Of a stretch of DNA of 64,000 nucleotides, positions 62,335 to 64,000 are shown in pieces; position 1 is the stretch's first letter, and each line of letters begins with the position of its first letter. Position numbers and translations under genes: made by a program. This stretch comes from Anthopleura xanthogrammica (taxonomy: Eukaryota > Cnidaria > Anthozoa > Actiniaria > Actiniidae). The DNA lies in NCBI GenBank assembly GCA_964019055.1, contig OZ025209.1, positions 1,988,197 through 2,052,196 of the forward strand, given 5' to 3'. The notes under the pieces are model-generated. The model was not told the DNA's origin. It saw nothing but the letters and a program-made list of their open reading frames with translations, and did not search any database.

Positions 62335-64000
62335 GTAAAAATAAAAATTCTAGTCTATTTGCTTATCGAAATAAAAAATTGTTAAGATTTTTAGCGCGGA
62401 CCGTAAAGTCGTTAAAAACTGTACAAAGTTTATTCTATAATTTTATGTGTAATTACTTTAAAAGGGCCAGCATATACTTCATCTCTATATATTACTTGTC
62501 GATAATCAAAAACTGTTATGTTGACAGTAATATCGTTGAGTAATGTCCGAAAAAAGTTTTTGCTGAATTTTTTCGATCGAATCATTTGATTTATTATTGC
62601 TGTCGTGCCATTATTTTATACCAGTCCTTGTTCTTCGGATTCAAAACTTTTCGTAATTTTCATTAATCCTGCATTATTACCAAGAGCTTTGTCAACAAAC
62701 TTTTTTATCTTCAATAAACATGAAATATTCCTGTTCTTTTGCTATGTTTTTCTTTTTCGCACTCGTTTCAACATTTCATACCATTTACTTCTAATTTTAC
62801 AAAATGTCAGTTTAAAAAATGCGTAAATTACTTTCATGTAATTAAATTTTTTGATGTTCTTGATTTCGATGAGAATTGAATAATTTAACTATTGTTTTTG
62901 GTCAAGTTTTGTCATTCTGACGCCTAGTTTCCTGTTGAAATGCGAAAAGAATAAAAGACTTTCCTATTAAACAATACTATCAAACATTTTACAGGCTGTT
63001 TTTTCTTTTAAACTTATTTTAACAGGAAATGGTCTCAAGGTTTTTAGTTGTCAGCTGTTTCGCTAAAAGATAAAATACTCCTATAGAAGCACAACTAAAT
63101 TTTTAATTGAAAAACGTTTTTAATAATTCTTTCAAAGTTTCATTGAATTTGAATGGCAAATGTTTCAGAAGACATTTTATATCTTATTGTCTTTTACTTT
63201 TTAATCTCAAAATATTTTCATTTTTTGAAAAATTTTTTTTGTTGAGATACATCAATAATGTTTTTGCTTTCTCCTTTTTCCTAATAATTGGTTAGTGTAC
63301 ATAATTGATAGGACATTGTTTCAACTGAGCTGAGACACTCATGTAGCACTCAAGTCCCTCATGCAACACTCAACTGGCATGTTTTTTCATCTAAACACTG
63401 AGATAAAAAATCAGTTTAAGTGTCGATAATCTCACATTATCTGCTATAAGATATCATAAACCCACATCCACTACATTAGTGAAGGTATATATTTTGGGGG
63501 AGGGGGCATCAATAGTCCATAGTTAATAGTAACCAAGAATTATCTAATCAAAACACTGTTACTAAAGATAAGAAAGCCATTAAAGTGCCAGAATCTTCTC
63601 TATGATGTCAAGATTTGATTGCACTCAAATGGTTTCCTTTCATTAAGGAATTTCAATTTTTTACTTGGGGCAGGAATTTAGAAAGCATCCACATCTTACA
63701 GTAACCATAAAAACTAAGCACTATCCAATCATCACACTTTGTTCTAAAACCATTTAAGTGTCAGTCTTACATACTAATGATATTTCCCATGATGTTATGA
63801 TTGCATTGCTAGCTAACCTGTCTGGGGGGGGGGGGGGGGGGGGCGGCCACTAGGTGCATGAATGCCTAAAGTTTTGGGAAATACCATTTCTAAGAGTATT
63901 GAAAAGTGTTTTTACAATTTTCTTTCTTAAAATGTCACTGGATTCCCTAGAGGAAGTTTCATCGTTTGGTGAACTTTCCAACTCAAAATTCCACTTCCAC
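62335..64000. other. Probable intron of the ankyrin-repeat gene
   Basis: AT-rich, no exon with an ankyrin pattern found on the plus strand. An uninterrupted G run lies at about 63826-63843. Confidence 0.45.

Overview
This is a eukaryotic nuclear window, most likely from an anthozoan cnidarian (sea anemone, coral or relative). The genes have many short exons with GT-AG introns. The proteins are clear animal orthologues (NLK, 4E-T, SRSF1, STYXL1). The AT-rich introns and spacers carry dispersed repeats that I associate with anthozoan genomes. The phylum call is inference from general knowledge; nothing here is bacterial, viral or organellar.

Eight genes could be read through every exon in the window; each exon length agrees with the phase of its splice sites. 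On the minus strand, in order along the window, are: ACSS2-like acetyl-CoA synthetase (3149-14705, 18 exons, 693 aa); Nemo-like kinase NLK (18093-24522, 14 exons, 429 aa); the eIF4E transporter 4E-T/EIF4ENIF1 (31446-40658, 13 exons, 1105 aa); mitochondrial malate dehydrogenase MDH2 (41801-47447, 14 exons, 341 aa); the pseudophosphatase STYXL1 (48349-51643, 10 exons, 310 aa); the splicing factor SRSF1 (53790-55078, 3 exons, 272 aa); and the ubiquinone C-methyltransferase COQ5 (58188-61241, 7 exons, 299 aa). On the plus strand are the dynein light chain LC8/DYNLL1 (56972-57241, 89 aa) and the first two exons of an unidentified ankyrin-repeat gene (61843 onward), which runs off the right edge.

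The genes do not form an operon or a shared pathway. They are housekeeping and signalling genes: acetyl-CoA production, Wnt/MAPK-type signalling, mRNA repression, the TCA cycle, splicing, motor complexes and ubiquinone synthesis. The notable point is their order. MDH2 next to STYXL1, and SRSF next to DYNLL1 next to COQ5, match neighbour relations in the human genome (7q11.23 and 12q24.31, where the SRSF member is SRSF9). This suggests microsynteny that predates the cnidarian-bilaterian split.

Introns and spacers are full of small non-autonomous repeats. These include a four-copy foldback MITE family with TA target duplications, a piggyBac-like MITE flanked by TTAA, many other foldback elements, tRNA-headed SINE-like copies, a 57-bp minisatellite of about 26 units inside an ACSS intron, and long GAAA, GGAA and GAT microsatellites. 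I found no autonomous transposon, no RNA gene and no defence or biosynthetic cluster. I do not see strong evidence for a wholly new biological system.
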